Part shown: positions 46,990 through 55,477 of the stretch, one piece after another
Layout: each line of letters opens with the position of its first letter
How positions within the stretch are numbered: the stretch's first letter is position 1
Source: Pseudomonas sp. Fl4BN1
GTDB lineage: Bacteria > Pseudomonadota > Gammaproteobacteria > Pseudomonadales > Pseudomonadaceae
Direction: 5' to 3'
Assembly (NCBI RefSeq): GCF_009908285.1
Contig: NZ_JAAARM010000011.1
Coordinates: forward strand, 62,001-126,000
Length of the DNA stretch: 64,000 bases
Notes under the pieces: model-generated
The model's input: only the letters and a program-made list of their open reading frames with translations
What the model was told of the DNA's origin: nothing
Databases searched by the model: none
Position numbers and translations under genes: made by a program

Positions 46990-47526
46990 TCAAAACGTCA
47001 GTTGCACCGACACCGTATCGGTATAGGTGCCAGCCGGCAGCCCCGCTTTGCCCACCGCCTTGCCATAAAGGTTCACGCTTTGTGCAACCCCGGTGCTGAG
47101 TGCCAGGTTGATGACCCCGTTGATCGCCAGAAGCTGGGTGTGAGCCGAATCGGTGTAGAAATCGTAGGGCACGTAGTTGGCAACCCCGTCATACAGGGCA
47201 CGACCGCCACCGGTAGACTTGCCATCATTGCTGCCAGAGGCGATTTTCAAGATCGGCGAGGTACCGCTGGAACAGAGAATCGACAAGGTCCCTCCCCCTC
47301 CCTGCAGTACCTGGGCATCCATTTCCGTGAACAGGCTGTTGGTGGTACCAAAATTCAGGGCTCCGAAGTTCAAGCCCGTGCTGCCGCCGACGCCGTTGAC
47401 CTGGCAACTGCTGGTGAGAATCAGCGAAGCGCTGATCTGGCCGGTCACCGTGGTGACCGCATTGGCCTGGTTGACCATGGCCAACCCCAGCAGCGTCAGA
47501 CCCAGTTTGAATACAAATGCTTGCAT
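46990..47526 (-). CDS. Spore coat U-domain pilus subunit 4
   Basis: A 178-aa exported subunit: signal peptide (LGLTLLGLAMVNQANA), mature VTTVTGQISASLILTSSCQV, and C-terminal AGTYTDTVSVQLTF. It is the close partner of the next gene upstream (same length, long identical stretches such as NGVGGSTGLNFGALNFGTTN), a recent tandem duplication. Only 4 bases separate it from the following subunit gene. Confidence 0.9.
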   Translation of the reverse strand: MQAFVFKLGLTLLGLAMVNQANAVTTVTGQISASLILTSSCQVNGVGGSTGLNFGALNFGTTNSLFTEMDAQVLQGGGGTLSILCSSGTSPILKIASGSNDGKSTGGGRALYDGVANYVPYDFYTDSAHTQLLAINGVINLALSTGVAQSVNLYGKAVGKAGLPAGTYTDTVSVQLTF

Positions 47527-47613
47527 GATGCGCCCCCCCTGGCATGCCGCCCGTTAAGCGTGAAGGTCAAGCTGTCCCGACAGGTGTGAGTGCCCCATCC
47601 ACGGTTATCAACA

Positions 47614-48150
47614 TCAGAAGGTCAGTTGCACCGACACCGTGTCGCTGTAGGTGCCGGCCGGCAGCCCGGCCTTGCCCACCGCCTGGCCGTAGATGTTCAC
47701 GGTCTGTGCGACCCCGGTACTCGGCGCCAGGTTGATCACCCCGTTGATCGCCACGAGCTGCGAATGCCCCGAGTCGGTGTACAGGTCATAAGGCACGTAA
47801 TTGGCCACACCGTCGTAAAGGGCACGGGAGCCACCGGTGGATTTGCCGTCGTTGCTGCCCCCCTGGATGGTCAGTGTTGGCGTGGTACCGCTGGAGCAGA
47901 GAATCGACAGCGCCCCGCCACCACCGCTCAGTACCTGGCCAGTGGCGGTGGTGAACAGGGAGTTGGTGGTACCGAAGTTCAAGGCGCCGAAGTTCAGACC
48001 GGTGCTGCCACCGACCCCGTTGACCTGACAACTGCTGATGAGAATCAGCGTCGAGGTGATCTGGCCGGTGACGGTGGTAGCCGCATGGACCGTGGAAGCC
48101 ATGGCCAGTCCCAATAAAGCCCAGCCAATCCTGGATACAAGCGCGTACAT
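47614..48150 (-). CDS. Spore coat U-domain pilus subunit 3
   Basis: A 178-aa exported subunit: signal peptide ending STVHA, SCPU domain, C-terminal AGTYSDTVSVQLTF. Start 48150 (MYALVSRIG) has GAGAGG upstream at good spacing, and it gives exactly the length of its duplicate. Most of the mature part is identical or similar to subunit 4; differences cluster in the strand after GTTNSLFT and in ILKIASG versus TLTIQGG. Confidence 0.9.
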   Translation of the reverse strand: MYALVSRIGWALLGLAMASTVHAATTVTGQITSTLILISSCQVNGVGGSTGLNFGALNFGTTNSLFTTATGQVLSGGGGALSILCSSGTTPTLTIQGGSNDGKSTGGSRALYDGVANYVPYDLYTDSGHSQLVAINGVINLAPSTGVAQTVNIYGQAVGKAGLPAGTYSDTVSVQLTF

Positions 48151-48170
48151 GATGTGCATCCTCTCGTGAT

Positions 48171-48719
48171 TTACCAATCCAGCGTGATGGTCAGGGTGTC
48201 GGTATAGACCCCTGCCGGAACCGCACGGGTATTCGCGACCACCGAGCCGAACACCGGAATGGGAATCCGGCTGCCGCTGCTCACTGCGAAATTGCGCTGC
48301 TGGCCGATGCTGTAGCTGTCGCTACCGGAAGCATCGACGAACAATCGATAGGGAATGGTCTGGCTGCCGTTGCTCAGGCGCCGGGTCGTACCGTCGCCAT
48401 TGAGGCCGCCATTGATGCTCACCGTGAAACCGGTAACCGACGGATTGCAGGCCACCTGCAACTGGCCTTCGGCGCTGTCGGTGAGGCGGGCCTTGATCGG
48501 GGTGACCCAGGTTGGCCCCTGCTGACCGAAGTCGAGCAGGCTCCGGTCACTGACCGGGCCTGCGGGCGTGCTCCCGGAGCCATTGGTCACCTGGCAGCTG
48601 GTGCTGATCACCAGGCGCGCCTGGATCTGCCCGCTGATCGCCGCCTGCGCGTCGTCAACCAGCAGACACAGCGAGCCCAGGGCGATGATCGTCCATGTCC
48701 TGCCTCTCATTGCAGCCAT
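48171..48719 (-). CDS. Spore coat U-domain pilus subunit 2
   Basis: About 182 aa with signal peptide (TIIALGSLCLLVDDAQA) and an SCPU domain: QARLVISTSCQV, SRSLLDFGQ-like strand, LQVACNPSVTGFTVSINGGL, and C-terminal PAGVYTDTLTITLDW. Start 48719 is preferred for the signal peptide; upstream frame runs to 48755 and a further ATG lies at 48710. More diverged than subunits 3 and 4. Confidence 0.86.
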   Translation of the reverse strand: MAAMRGRTWTIIALGSLCLLVDDAQAAISGQIQARLVISTSCQVTNGSGSTPAGPVSDRSLLDFGQQGPTWVTPIKARLTDSAEGQLQVACNPSVTGFTVSINGGLNGDGTTRRLSNGSQTIPYRLFVDASGSDSYSIGQQRNFAVSSGSRIPIPVFGSVVANTRAVPAGVYTDTLTITLDW

Positions 48720-48813
48720 CCCAGTTCCATCAGGACTCCTACGTGAGCCGTTCACGGTGAACGGTTTTCCCTGCTCTGCCCGGGTCCGCCGCGGCAGCGT
48801 TCATGCCCCGTCC

Positions 48814-49365
48814 TCACCAGGTCAGGGTCACCTTCAATACATCGGAATAACCGCCGGCCCGAGGAATCTCGGCCAACGGTTCAATACGTCCGTACAAGGG
48901 CAGATCCACCGTGCCGGAATCCGGCACCCGGCCACTGACCGGCACATTCACCGGCAACGGAATGCGCCGGGCCGAATCCTGGTAGAGACGATAAGGGATG
49001 GGCTTGCCCACAGCGCTGTTGCTGGCCAGATAACGCACCTCACCGACACCGCCGTGCAGGCCGCCGTCGATGCGCATCTGATAAGGGGTATCCGGGTTGC
49101 ACTCCAGGCGTGGCTGACGACCGCTGGCCAACGTCGCACCCAGAGGCCCGGCGGCATCATCCAGGCGCGCGGTGCTGCCGAAGTCCAGGGTGCCGAGCTG
49201 CTCGATACCCGCCTCGCGCTGCTGCCCCACCAATTGGCAGCCACGCAGCACATCGACCCGGACTTGCACCTGCATATCCGTGGCCCCTGCCGTTGCGCTG
49301 AGCAGCGCGCTCATGACTGCCAAACCCTTACATCCATTCAAGGCCTCAATCCTTATGAGGAGCAT
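48814..49365 (-). CDS. Spore coat U-domain pilus subunit 1 (first gene of the operon)
   Basis: Up to 183 aa, SCPU domain: VRVDVLRGCQLVGQ, LECNPDTPYQMRIDGGLHGG, and C-terminal AGGYSDVLKVTLTW. Start uncertain: ATG 49365 has no clear ribosome site, whereas TTG 49341 has AAGGA 8 bases upstream and gives a clean signal peptide (GLAVMSALLSATAGA). Position corresponds to csuA/B, the major subunit gene of Csu systems, but which of the five is the main pilin cannot be told. Confidence 0.84.
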   Translation of the reverse strand: MLLIRIEALNGCKGLAVMSALLSATAGATDMQVQVRVDVLRGCQLVGQQREAGIEQLGTLDFGSTARLDDAAGPLGATLASGRQPRLECNPDTPYQMRIDGGLHGGVGEVRYLASNSAVGKPIPYRLYQDSARRIPLPVNVPVSGRVPDSGTVDLPLYGRIEPLAEIPRAGGYSDVLKVTLTW

Positions 49366-49554
49366 TCGCTGCAGTCAGGTTAGCAACCGCGGGGGAAACC
49401 GCCAGTTACCGTATTAACCGGCCTGCCCGTTGTGAATGACCGTCCATCGCCGCAGCCATGCCTTTTCGAGATCACTGGCCCTTGGGTTTTCTATTGGTTA
49501 AATTGTCGCGCCGCTTTTAAGGTAGGCGGCCTGGAATCATCGGGGTAACCACCA

Positions 49555-50673
49555 GTGGCCGCTTTACCGCCAACACCTGCACAGACTCGATCACCCTGGC
49601 GGCGCCTGTTCGCCCGTGCCTCGCGCCGCCCGAGCGGCGCCGGTGGCGTGATCCATGACTACTTTCGCCACAAGGCCCAGGACCTGGGGTACACCCTGAG
49701 CCACAGCCAATTGCGGGTGATCGACTGCATGGCCCGGCAGGCCGACGGCCTGGCGCAAACACCTGGCAAGGCCCAGAGCCTGTACCTGTACGGCGCCGTC
49801 GGCCGGGGCAAGAGCTGGTTGCTGGACGGTTTCTTCCGCGCCTTGCCCATCGCTGAAAAACAGCGCCTGCACTTTCATGACTTCTTCGCCCAGTTGCACC
49901 AGGGCATGTTTCGCCACCAGCACCAGGCCGACGCCCTGGAAGCCACCCTGGATGAACTGCTCAAACAGTGCCGGGTGCTGTGCTTCGATGAGTTCCATGT
50001 CCATGACATCGGCGACGCCATGCTGATCACCCGGTTGTTCAAGGCCCTGTTCAAGCGCGGCGTCACCTTGCTGGTGACCTCCAACTACGCTCCCGAGGGC
50101 CTGCTGCCCAACCCGCTGTACCATGCCCGCTTCAAGCCGGTGATCGAGCTGATCAACGGGCGCATGCAGGTGATGGAGGTGGGAGGCCCCCACGACTACC
50201 GGACCCAGGCCCGCACCCACGATCAGCAGGTCTTCACCCTGGGGCAGTATGTGTGGCCCGGCACCCCGGCCCAGCGCCAGGCCCTGGAGTTGCCCGAGCG
50301 CCATGCCGCGGCGGAGCAATTGACAGTGGGTGCCCGGCTGTTGACCGTGCGGCAGGTCCAGCAGCGCAGCATTCGCTTCGAATTCAACGATTTGTGCGAA
50401 CAGCCCACGGCCGTCATGGACTACCTGGAACTGAGCCGCCGCTTCGACACCTGGATCATCGACGAACTGCCGGAGTTGGGAGAGTGTTCGATTGCCGCCC
50501 AGCAGCGCTTCATCAACCTGATTGACGTGCTCTACGACCAGGACAAGCGCCTGCTGCTGATCGGCCAGCGCCCGCTGCACGAGTGCCTCGGCGGCCACGC
50601 CATCGACCTGGCCCGCACTCGCAGCCGCCTCGGGCAACTGCAGGAAATCGGTCCCGGGCAGCCACTGGGCTGA
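49555..50673 (+). CDS. zapE: ZapE/AFG1-family ATPase
   Basis: A 372-aa AAA-type ATPase. Walker A LYGAVGRGKSWLLDG, Walker B RVLCFDEFHVHDIGDAM, sensor VTLLVTSNYAPEGLLPN, and the family segment DYRTQ. ZapE in E. coli associates with the division Z-ring and AFG1/LACE1 act in mitochondrial quality control. Start GTG 49555; no in-frame ATG precedes the domain. Divergent from the Csu operon. Pseudomonads often carry another zapE, so this may be a paralogue. Confidence 0.88.
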   Translation: MAALPPTPAQTRSPWRRLFARASRRPSGAGGVIHDYFRHKAQDLGYTLSHSQLRVIDCMARQADGLAQTPGKAQSLYLYGAVGRGKSWLLDGFFRALPIAEKQRLHFHDFFAQLHQGMFRHQHQADALEATLDELLKQCRVLCFDEFHVHDIGDAMLITRLFKALFKRGVTLLVTSNYAPEGLLPNPLYHARFKPVIELINGRMQVMEVGGPHDYRTQARTHDQQVFTLGQYVWPGTPAQRQALELPERHAAAEQLTVGARLLTVRQVQQRSIRFEFNDLCEQPTAVMDYLELSRRFDTWIIDELPELGECSIAAQQRFINLIDVLYDQDKRLLLIGQRPLHECLGGHAIDLARTRSRLGQLQEIGPGQPLG

Positions 50674-50715
50674 GCCGCCGCGGCGTCTGCGTCGCCAACA
50701 ATCCAAGGATCGGTC

Positions 50716-51339
50716 GTGATAGACATGTTGCCAGTCACCTTTTTCGAGCTCTTTCACCTGTACCTGAAAAACTCGACGCTCATGAACCCGCACCTGTTTG
50801 GGCTGCAGAGGTTCTCGCCAGTGGCGCTCGCGGCAGCGGGGTATGAACTGATTGGCGACCCCTGCGACTTGCACTTTTATGAAAAAAGCTACTCGACGGG
50901 CTACCAGCGGCGAACGCTGGAGGTGATGTTCAAGTGTTACCGCTTCAACCAGCAGACGATGGGCAGTGGCTTTGCCCTGGCCCCCGGCGCGCGCCTCACC
51001 TCCTTGCTCAAATACCAAAAGCGCCTTGCCAAGCAAGACGACAGTCTCTCTTCGAACCTGGCCTTCTATTTTTCGGACGATAAGCAAGAAGGCGCGGTGA
51101 TCCTCAACGACCGATGCGTCATGCGCTTCAACCAATGGAGCAGAAAAGGCGCCTACATGGTTTCCACCCTGGAGAGCGACTTCAACCCAGCCACCCCGCT
51201 GGGGAGAGTCGCAACCGACTCGGTAAAAAACACCTTCAAGCAGCACAGCCTGCAGTTGATGTCGGACGACGCCAGAAATGGCCAACAACCCGCCGCGTTT
51301 CGCAGGCTGGCCAGAGAAATGAACGATGCAATCATTTGA
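50716..51339 (+). CDS. Unknown 207-aa protein, first of an overlapping pair
   Basis: I do not recognise a family. GTG start at 50716 with AAGGAT upstream. No signal peptide or membrane helix. Seen: Phe/Tyr-rich N-terminal third (LPVTFFELFHLYLKNS), Cys at about 50, 74 and 134, a basic stretch LLKYQKRLAKQDD, and a C-terminal RLAREMNDAII helix. Codon use is less GC-rich than the neighbours (AAA, TTT, TCG common), suggesting recent acquisition. It overlaps the next gene by 14 bases, so the two products probably act together; a toxin/immunity or enzyme/partner pair is only a guess. Confidence 0.72.
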   Translation: MIDMLPVTFFELFHLYLKNSTLMNPHLFGLQRFSPVALAAAGYELIGDPCDLHFYEKSYSTGYQRRTLEVMFKCYRFNQQTMGSGFALAPGARLTSLLKYQKRLAKQDDSLSSNLAFYFSDDKQEGAVILNDRCVMRFNQWSRKGAYMVSTLESDFNPATPLGRVATDSVKNTFKQHSLQLMSDDARNGQQPAAFRRLAREMNDAII

Positions 51340-51700
51340 TCACGATGCAACCTATCGACTCACGGCCGCTCTGCTCAAAGCCATTCAAAACGGCGAGCGA
51401 CTGGCGTTATCGGCATGTGCCGTGAGCCCTGCCATTTATGCAGAAATCATCGAGGAGCTGGAGTACTCGGGGCAAAAGGTGACGGAGCTGACGGTCCCGC
51501 CTTATCACCTGGCCTTCAAACCCGACGGCAGCGGCCGGGTTCCTCTGGACATTTACCAGACAGAGGCCGATCCCCAGTCAAGGCGAGTGGCTTGCCAGTT
51601 ATGGTCCGCAGGCGTGAAGACGGATCTCACCCTGATTGCCGACTACTCGGAAAACCACGGGCAAGCCGCCCTGAGATTCAGACTATTGGAGACACAGTGA
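51326..51700 (+). CDS. Unknown 124-aa protein, second of the pair
   Basis: ATG 51326 inside the end of the preceding gene. Acidic, soluble, alpha/beta-looking: helix YRLTAALLKAIQNGERLALS, then YAEIIEELEYSGQ, and strands RRVACQLWSAG, VKTDLTLIADY and LRFRLLETQ at the C-terminus. No family is assigned with confidence. Size and coupling to the larger upstream protein would fit an immunity or accessory protein. About 100 bases separate it from the LRR-kinase gene, codirectional. Confidence 0.72.
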   Translation: MQSFDHDATYRLTAALLKAIQNGERLALSACAVSPAIYAEIIEELEYSGQKVTELTVPPYHLAFKPDGSGRVPLDIYQTEADPQSRRVACQLWSAGVKTDLTLIADYSENHGQAALRFRLLETQ

Positions 51701-51800
51701 CCCCCAGGTCCCGGCAGCAAAGGCTCAGGCAGGCAGCCAAACCGGCTGATCTCCTTTATCCTGCTGCCCCTTCCCCCTGTTTCGAGTGCTGACGCTGTTC

Positions 51801-53114
51801 ATGGATACCCTTGCCCAACTGCGGGCCGGCCAATTGGCCGGAATCAAACGCCTGGACCTGTCCTGCGGGCTGACCGAGTTCCCCCGGGAGATCTTCGATC
51901 TCGCCGACTCCCTGGAAATTCTCAACCTCAGCGGCAATGCGCTAAGCAGCCTGCCCGACGACCTGCACCGGCTCACCCGCCTGCGCATCCTGTTCTGTTC
52001 GGACAACCGGTTCGATGAAGTGCCGGCCTGCATCGGCCAATGTGCACAACTGAGCATGATCGGCTTCAAGGCCAACCGTATCGAACGGGTGCCGGCCGCT
52101 GCCCTGCCGCCGCAACTGCGCTGGCTGATCCTCACCGACAACCGCATCAGCGAGTTGCCGGAAGAGCTGGGCAACCGCCCGCTGCTGCAAAAGCTCATGC
52201 TGGCCGGCAACCGCCTGACCCAGCTACCCCAGAGCCTGAGCCAGTGCCACCGCCTGGAACTGCTGCGAATCGCCGCCAACCGCCTGAGCGCACTGCCGCC
52301 GTTCCTCCTGGCACTGCCAAGCCTGACCTGGCTGGCCTACGCCGGTAACCCGCTGGAATCGGAGGCGGACGCTAGTGCCCTGGAGTCCACCCCGAACATT
52401 CCCTGGAACCAACTGACCCTGGAGCAGCGCTTGGGGGAAGGCGCCTCTGGGGTGATTCACCAGGCACAGTGGCAGCCGGCCGGACAACCGGCGCGAGTGG
52501 TGGCGGTCAAGCTGTACAAGGGCGAGATGACCAGCGACGGCTCGCCGCTGCATGAAATGAACGCCTGCATCAGCGCCGGGCTGCACCCGAACCTGATCCG
52601 GATCGAGGGCCGCATCGTTGATCATCCCCAGGAGCAGAATGGCCTGGTGATGCAGTTGATCGACTCCAGCTACGGCAACCTTGCAGCGCTGCCGAGCCTG
52701 GACTCCTGTTCCCGCGACATCTACCCGGACGAAGCGCGCTACAGCGCTGCTGTAACCCTGCGCATTGCCCGTGGCATTGCCTCGGTGGGCGGCCACCTGC
52801 ACGCCCAGGGCATTACCCACGGCGATCTCTACGGCCACAACATCTTGTGGAACGAACAAGGTGACTGCCTGTTGGGGGATTTTGGCGCGGCCTCCTTCCA
52901 CGCCCAAGGCGATACCCCCGAAACCCGGGCGCTGCAACGCCTCGAAGTACGTGCCTTCGGGATCTTGCTGGAGGAGTTGCTGGAGCGAGGAGATGGCTCG
53001 CTGGCCTTCGAACAGCGACAGAAACTGCAAGCATTGGTGCAGAGCTGCTGTCAGCCAGAGGTACTGGCACGACCCGACTTCATGCAGGTGAGCCAGGTGT
53101 TGGAGGCTGTTTAA
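51801..53114 (+). CDS. Leucine-rich repeat protein with C-terminal protein kinase domain
   Basis: A 437-aa cytosolic fusion. Residues about 10-190 hold some eight LRRs of about 23 aa (LEILNLSGNALSSLP, LRWLILTDNRISELP, LQKLMLAGNRLTQLP, LELLRIAANRLSALP). Residues about 205-437 form a Hanks-type kinase: RLGEGASGVIHQA (Gly loop), VVAVKLYKG (ATP-binding Lys), HEMNACISAGLHPN (helix-C Glu), THGDLYGHNILW (catalytic loop, HGD instead of HRD) and LLGDFGAAS (DFG). All key residues for activity are present. ATG 51801 is used; a GTG lies five codons upstream. Substrate unknown. Confidence 0.9.
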   Translation: MDTLAQLRAGQLAGIKRLDLSCGLTEFPREIFDLADSLEILNLSGNALSSLPDDLHRLTRLRILFCSDNRFDEVPACIGQCAQLSMIGFKANRIERVPAAALPPQLRWLILTDNRISELPEELGNRPLLQKLMLAGNRLTQLPQSLSQCHRLELLRIAANRLSALPPFLLALPSLTWLAYAGNPLESEADASALESTPNIPWNQLTLEQRLGEGASGVIHQAQWQPAGQPARVVAVKLYKGEMTSDGSPLHEMNACISAGLHPNLIRIEGRIVDHPQEQNGLVMQLIDSSYGNLAALPSLDSCSRDIYPDEARYSAAVTLRIARGIASVGGHLHAQGITHGDLYGHNILWNEQGDCLLGDFGAASFHAQGDTPETRALQRLEVRAFGILLEELLERGDGSLAFEQRQKLQALVQSCCQPEVLARPDFMQVSQVLEAV

Positions 53115-53120
53115 ACGTTT

Positions 53121-53170
53121 CGCCGGCAAGCCGGCTTCTGCAAAACCCTGCAGAAGCCGGCTTGCCGGCG
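53121..53170. repeat. REP pair with 22-bp perfect inverted arms
   Basis: CGCCGGCAAGCCGGCTTCTG-CA (53121-53142) and its exact reverse complement (53149-53170) with a 6-base loop, between the converging LRR-kinase and YebC-like genes. It may also function as a transcription stop. Confidence 0.93.
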
Positions 53171-53190
53171 AAGGGCCGTCAGGGTCTGTC

Positions 53191-53895
53191 TTACCCAGCC
53201 AGGCCGACGAACATGTCCTGCACGTCGTCATGGTTGTCCAGGCCTTCGAGGAACGCCTCGACTTCGGCCATCTGCTCATCGCTCAGGCCCGTGACCGGGT
53301 TCTTCGGCTGGTAGCCGAGCTTGGCCGACAACACGGTGAAGCCTTGCTCCGGCAAGGCTTTCTGTACCGCATCGAGGTCTGCAGGCTCGGTCAGGAACAG
53401 GGTCGCGCCGTCTTCGCCCGGCTCGAAATCCTGGGCACCGGCCTCGATGGCCGCCAGTTCCGGATCGGCGTCCGGAGTGTCCGGCGCGGCTTCAATCATG
53501 CCCACATGGTTGAAGTCCCAGGACACCGAACCCGAGGCACCCAGCTGGCCCTTGCGGAAAGCCACGCGGATTTCCGCCACGGTACGGTTGATGTTGTCGG
53601 TCACGCATTCAACGATCAGCGGCACCTGGTGCGGGGCGAAACCTTCGTAGGTCACGCGGTGGTACTGCACGGTTTCACCCAGTTGACCCGAACCTTTCTT
53701 GATTGCGCGCTCAAGGGTCTCACGAGGCATCGAGGCTTTCTTGGCCTGCTCGACCACCAGCCGCAGGTGGGCGTTGGTACTGATATCAGCGCCGTTGCGT
53801 GCGGCAATAGTGATCTCTTTCACCAGCTTGCCGAAGATCTTGCCCTTGGCATTGGCTGCCGCTTCTTTGTGTTTAACCTTCCACTGTGCGCCCAT
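53191..53895 (-). CDS. YebC/PmpR-family protein (YeeN-like paralogue)
   Basis: A 234-aa protein. The N-terminus [19 protein letters not shown] differs from the MAGHSKW start of classical YebC and is nearer to the YeeN-like branch. Seen: [72 protein letters not shown]. YebC proteins were described as DNA-binding regulators (PmpR) and, more recently, as factors easing ribosome stalling at prolines. Which applies here is open. Confidence 0.92.
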   Translation of the reverse strand: MGAQWKVKHKEAAANAKGKIFGKLVKEITIAARNGADISTNAHLRLVVEQAKKASMPRETLERAIKKGSGQLGETVQYHRVTYEGFAPHQVPLIVECVTDNINRTVAEIRVAFRKGQLGASGSVSWDFNHVGMIEAAPDTPDADPELAAIEAGAQDFEPGEDGATLFLTEPADLDAVQKALPEQGFTVLSAKLGYQPKNPVTGLSDEQMAEVEAFLEGLDNHDDVQDMFVGLAG

Positions 53896-54003
53896 TACTC
53901 ACTCTCTTGATCTGTGGCGTCGAGTTGGATTTGGCCGACGCGATGGACAAGTTTATACGTCCTCAAGGCCCTGATCGACCAAAAAGTCGGTATTCCTCCG
54001 GCT

Positions 54004-55395
54004 TCAGCCCTTGTCGGCCTTGCCTGCCGCAGCGGCAAATCGCGCCAGACGCACATCCAGATGGCGCGGCCGGCGGCCGTGATCCTCGGCGTGTTCCTTG
54101 CGGCGGATGGCGTTGCGCACCAGCAACGAGCCCAAGTAGCGGATCGGCTCCGGGGGGAAGTAACCCAGGGGACCGCTGACCAGCGGCGAACGGGTCCAGG
54201 GATTGTCCAGGCCCTGTACCAGCGAGGCGAGAATCTGCCCGCCCATATGGCAGGGGCCGACGCCGCTGCCGGAATAGCCAAAACCATAGAAGACATTGCC
54301 GGCGCGGCTCATCTGGCCGAAGAACGGCAAACCGGTGACCGATCGATCCGACGGACCGTTCCAGGTGGCCGCCACCGGCACCTCGGCAAACGCCGGGAAG
54401 AACTGCCCCAGGCTCTGCTTGAGCAAGCCGGCGCAAGGCGATGGCTGGTCGAACACCGGCAACATCCGGCCGCCGTAGGCAAAGGTGTTACCGCCCTTGC
54501 CGAGCATGATTCGGCCGTCCGGGGTGTTGTGGTAGTAGTGCACGAAAATCCGCGAATCCAGCACCGTCACCCCACTGGTGAGACCGATCTGCTGCAACAG
54601 CTGCGGGCGCGGCTCGGTGATCAGCATGTCACTGGAAACGATCGCCACGCTGCGCTCGAACTGCGCGAAGGCCCGGGCCATCCAGGCATTCATCGCCAGC
54701 ACCACGCGCTCGGCACGGATCTGCCCCCGAGGCGTGCGCAACCGCGCCGGACATCCCTCTTCCAGCCCGGTCATGGCGGTGTTCTCGTGGACTCTCACCC
54801 CCAGTTGCAAGGCCACCCGACGCAGTCCACGTACCAGCAGCCCCGGCTGCACGCTGGCAGCGGCCGGGGAATACCAGCCTTCCAGGTGCTGACGGGAACC
54901 GGCCATGCGCTGCACATCGGCCACCGAACGCTTCTCGAAGGAGTTGATGCCCCGGCGCTCCAGCGCGGCAATCACCCCGTCGGTGGAGCCGACCTGGGCC
55001 TGGTTAGTGGCGGTGTACAAGGTGCCGTCGAGACGAAAGTGCGCATCCACCCCGTAACGCTCACAGAAGGCGCCGATGGCATGGATGCTCTGCTCCGATT
55101 CCTTGACCAGGCGCACCGCCTCCTCGATGCCGAACAGACGCTCCAGGGTGAAGTACTTGGCCGACCAGGACAGCGCGCAGCCACCGTTGCGCCCGCTGGC
55201 ACCGGCGCCGCAGATATCGGCCTCGATCAACAGTACATCCAGCCCGGGGTTCTGCTCCTTGAGCATGATCGCGGTCCACAGCCCGGTATAACCGCCGCCG
55301 ACAATCGCCACCTCGCAGGTGGTATCGCCTTGCAGCGGCGGGCAAGCGTCCGGGTTTTCCTGTTGCAGGGCCTGTTCCAGCCAGAAAGGTCGCAT
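54004..55395 (-). CDS. FAD-dependent aminophosphonate oxidoreductase (DadA/glycine-oxidase fold)
   Basis: A 463-aa flavoprotein of the D-amino-acid-oxidase superfamily. Dinucleotide-binding VAIVGGGYTGLWTAIMLKEQ, GAGASGRNGGCALSWSAKY and a C-terminal GFGYSGSGVGPCHMGGQILA flavin segment. It resembles the oxidoreductases found beside phnW/phnX, thought to release phosphonoacetaldehyde from 2-aminoethylphosphonate derivatives such as N-methylated forms. The phn genes 3.7-6 kb away and the adjacent transporter support this. The substrate itself is inferred from context. Confidence 0.82.
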   Translation of the reverse strand: MRPFWLEQALQQENPDACPPLQGDTTCEVAIVGGGYTGLWTAIMLKEQNPGLDVLLIEADICGAGASGRNGGCALSWSAKYFTLERLFGIEEAVRLVKESEQSIHAIGAFCERYGVDAHFRLDGTLYTATNQAQVGSTDGVIAALERRGINSFEKRSVADVQRMAGSRQHLEGWYSPAAASVQPGLLVRGLRRVALQLGVRVHENTAMTGLEEGCPARLRTPRGQIRAERVVLAMNAWMARAFAQFERSVAIVSSDMLITEPRPQLLQQIGLTSGVTVLDSRIFVHYYHNTPDGRIMLGKGGNTFAYGGRMLPVFDQPSPCAGLLKQSLGQFFPAFAEVPVAATWNGPSDRSVTGLPFFGQMSRAGNVFYGFGYSGSGVGPCHMGGQILASLVQGLDNPWTRSPLVSGPLGYFPPEPIRYLGSLLVRNAIRRKEHAEDHGRRPRHLDVRLARFAAAAGKADKG

Positions 55396-55443
55396 GGTGA
55401 ATCTCCAGGAAGCAATGGCCGGCCAGCTCCTAGCAACACCTCG

Positions 55444-55466
55444 CAGGAGCCGGCTTGCCGGCGAAG
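55444..55466. repeat. Single REP element
   Basis: CAGGAGCCGGCTTGCCGGCGAAG, one copy of the core seen in the lpxH array, between the oxidoreductase and transporter genes. Confidence 0.85.
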
Positions 55467-55477
55467 AAGCCCGAAAG

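Noticed and set aside
49591..51288. Open frame of 565 codons on the minus strand across zapE and the unknown pair
   Set aside because: Covers three codirectional plus-strand genes and is Gly/Gln/Val-rich without motifs.
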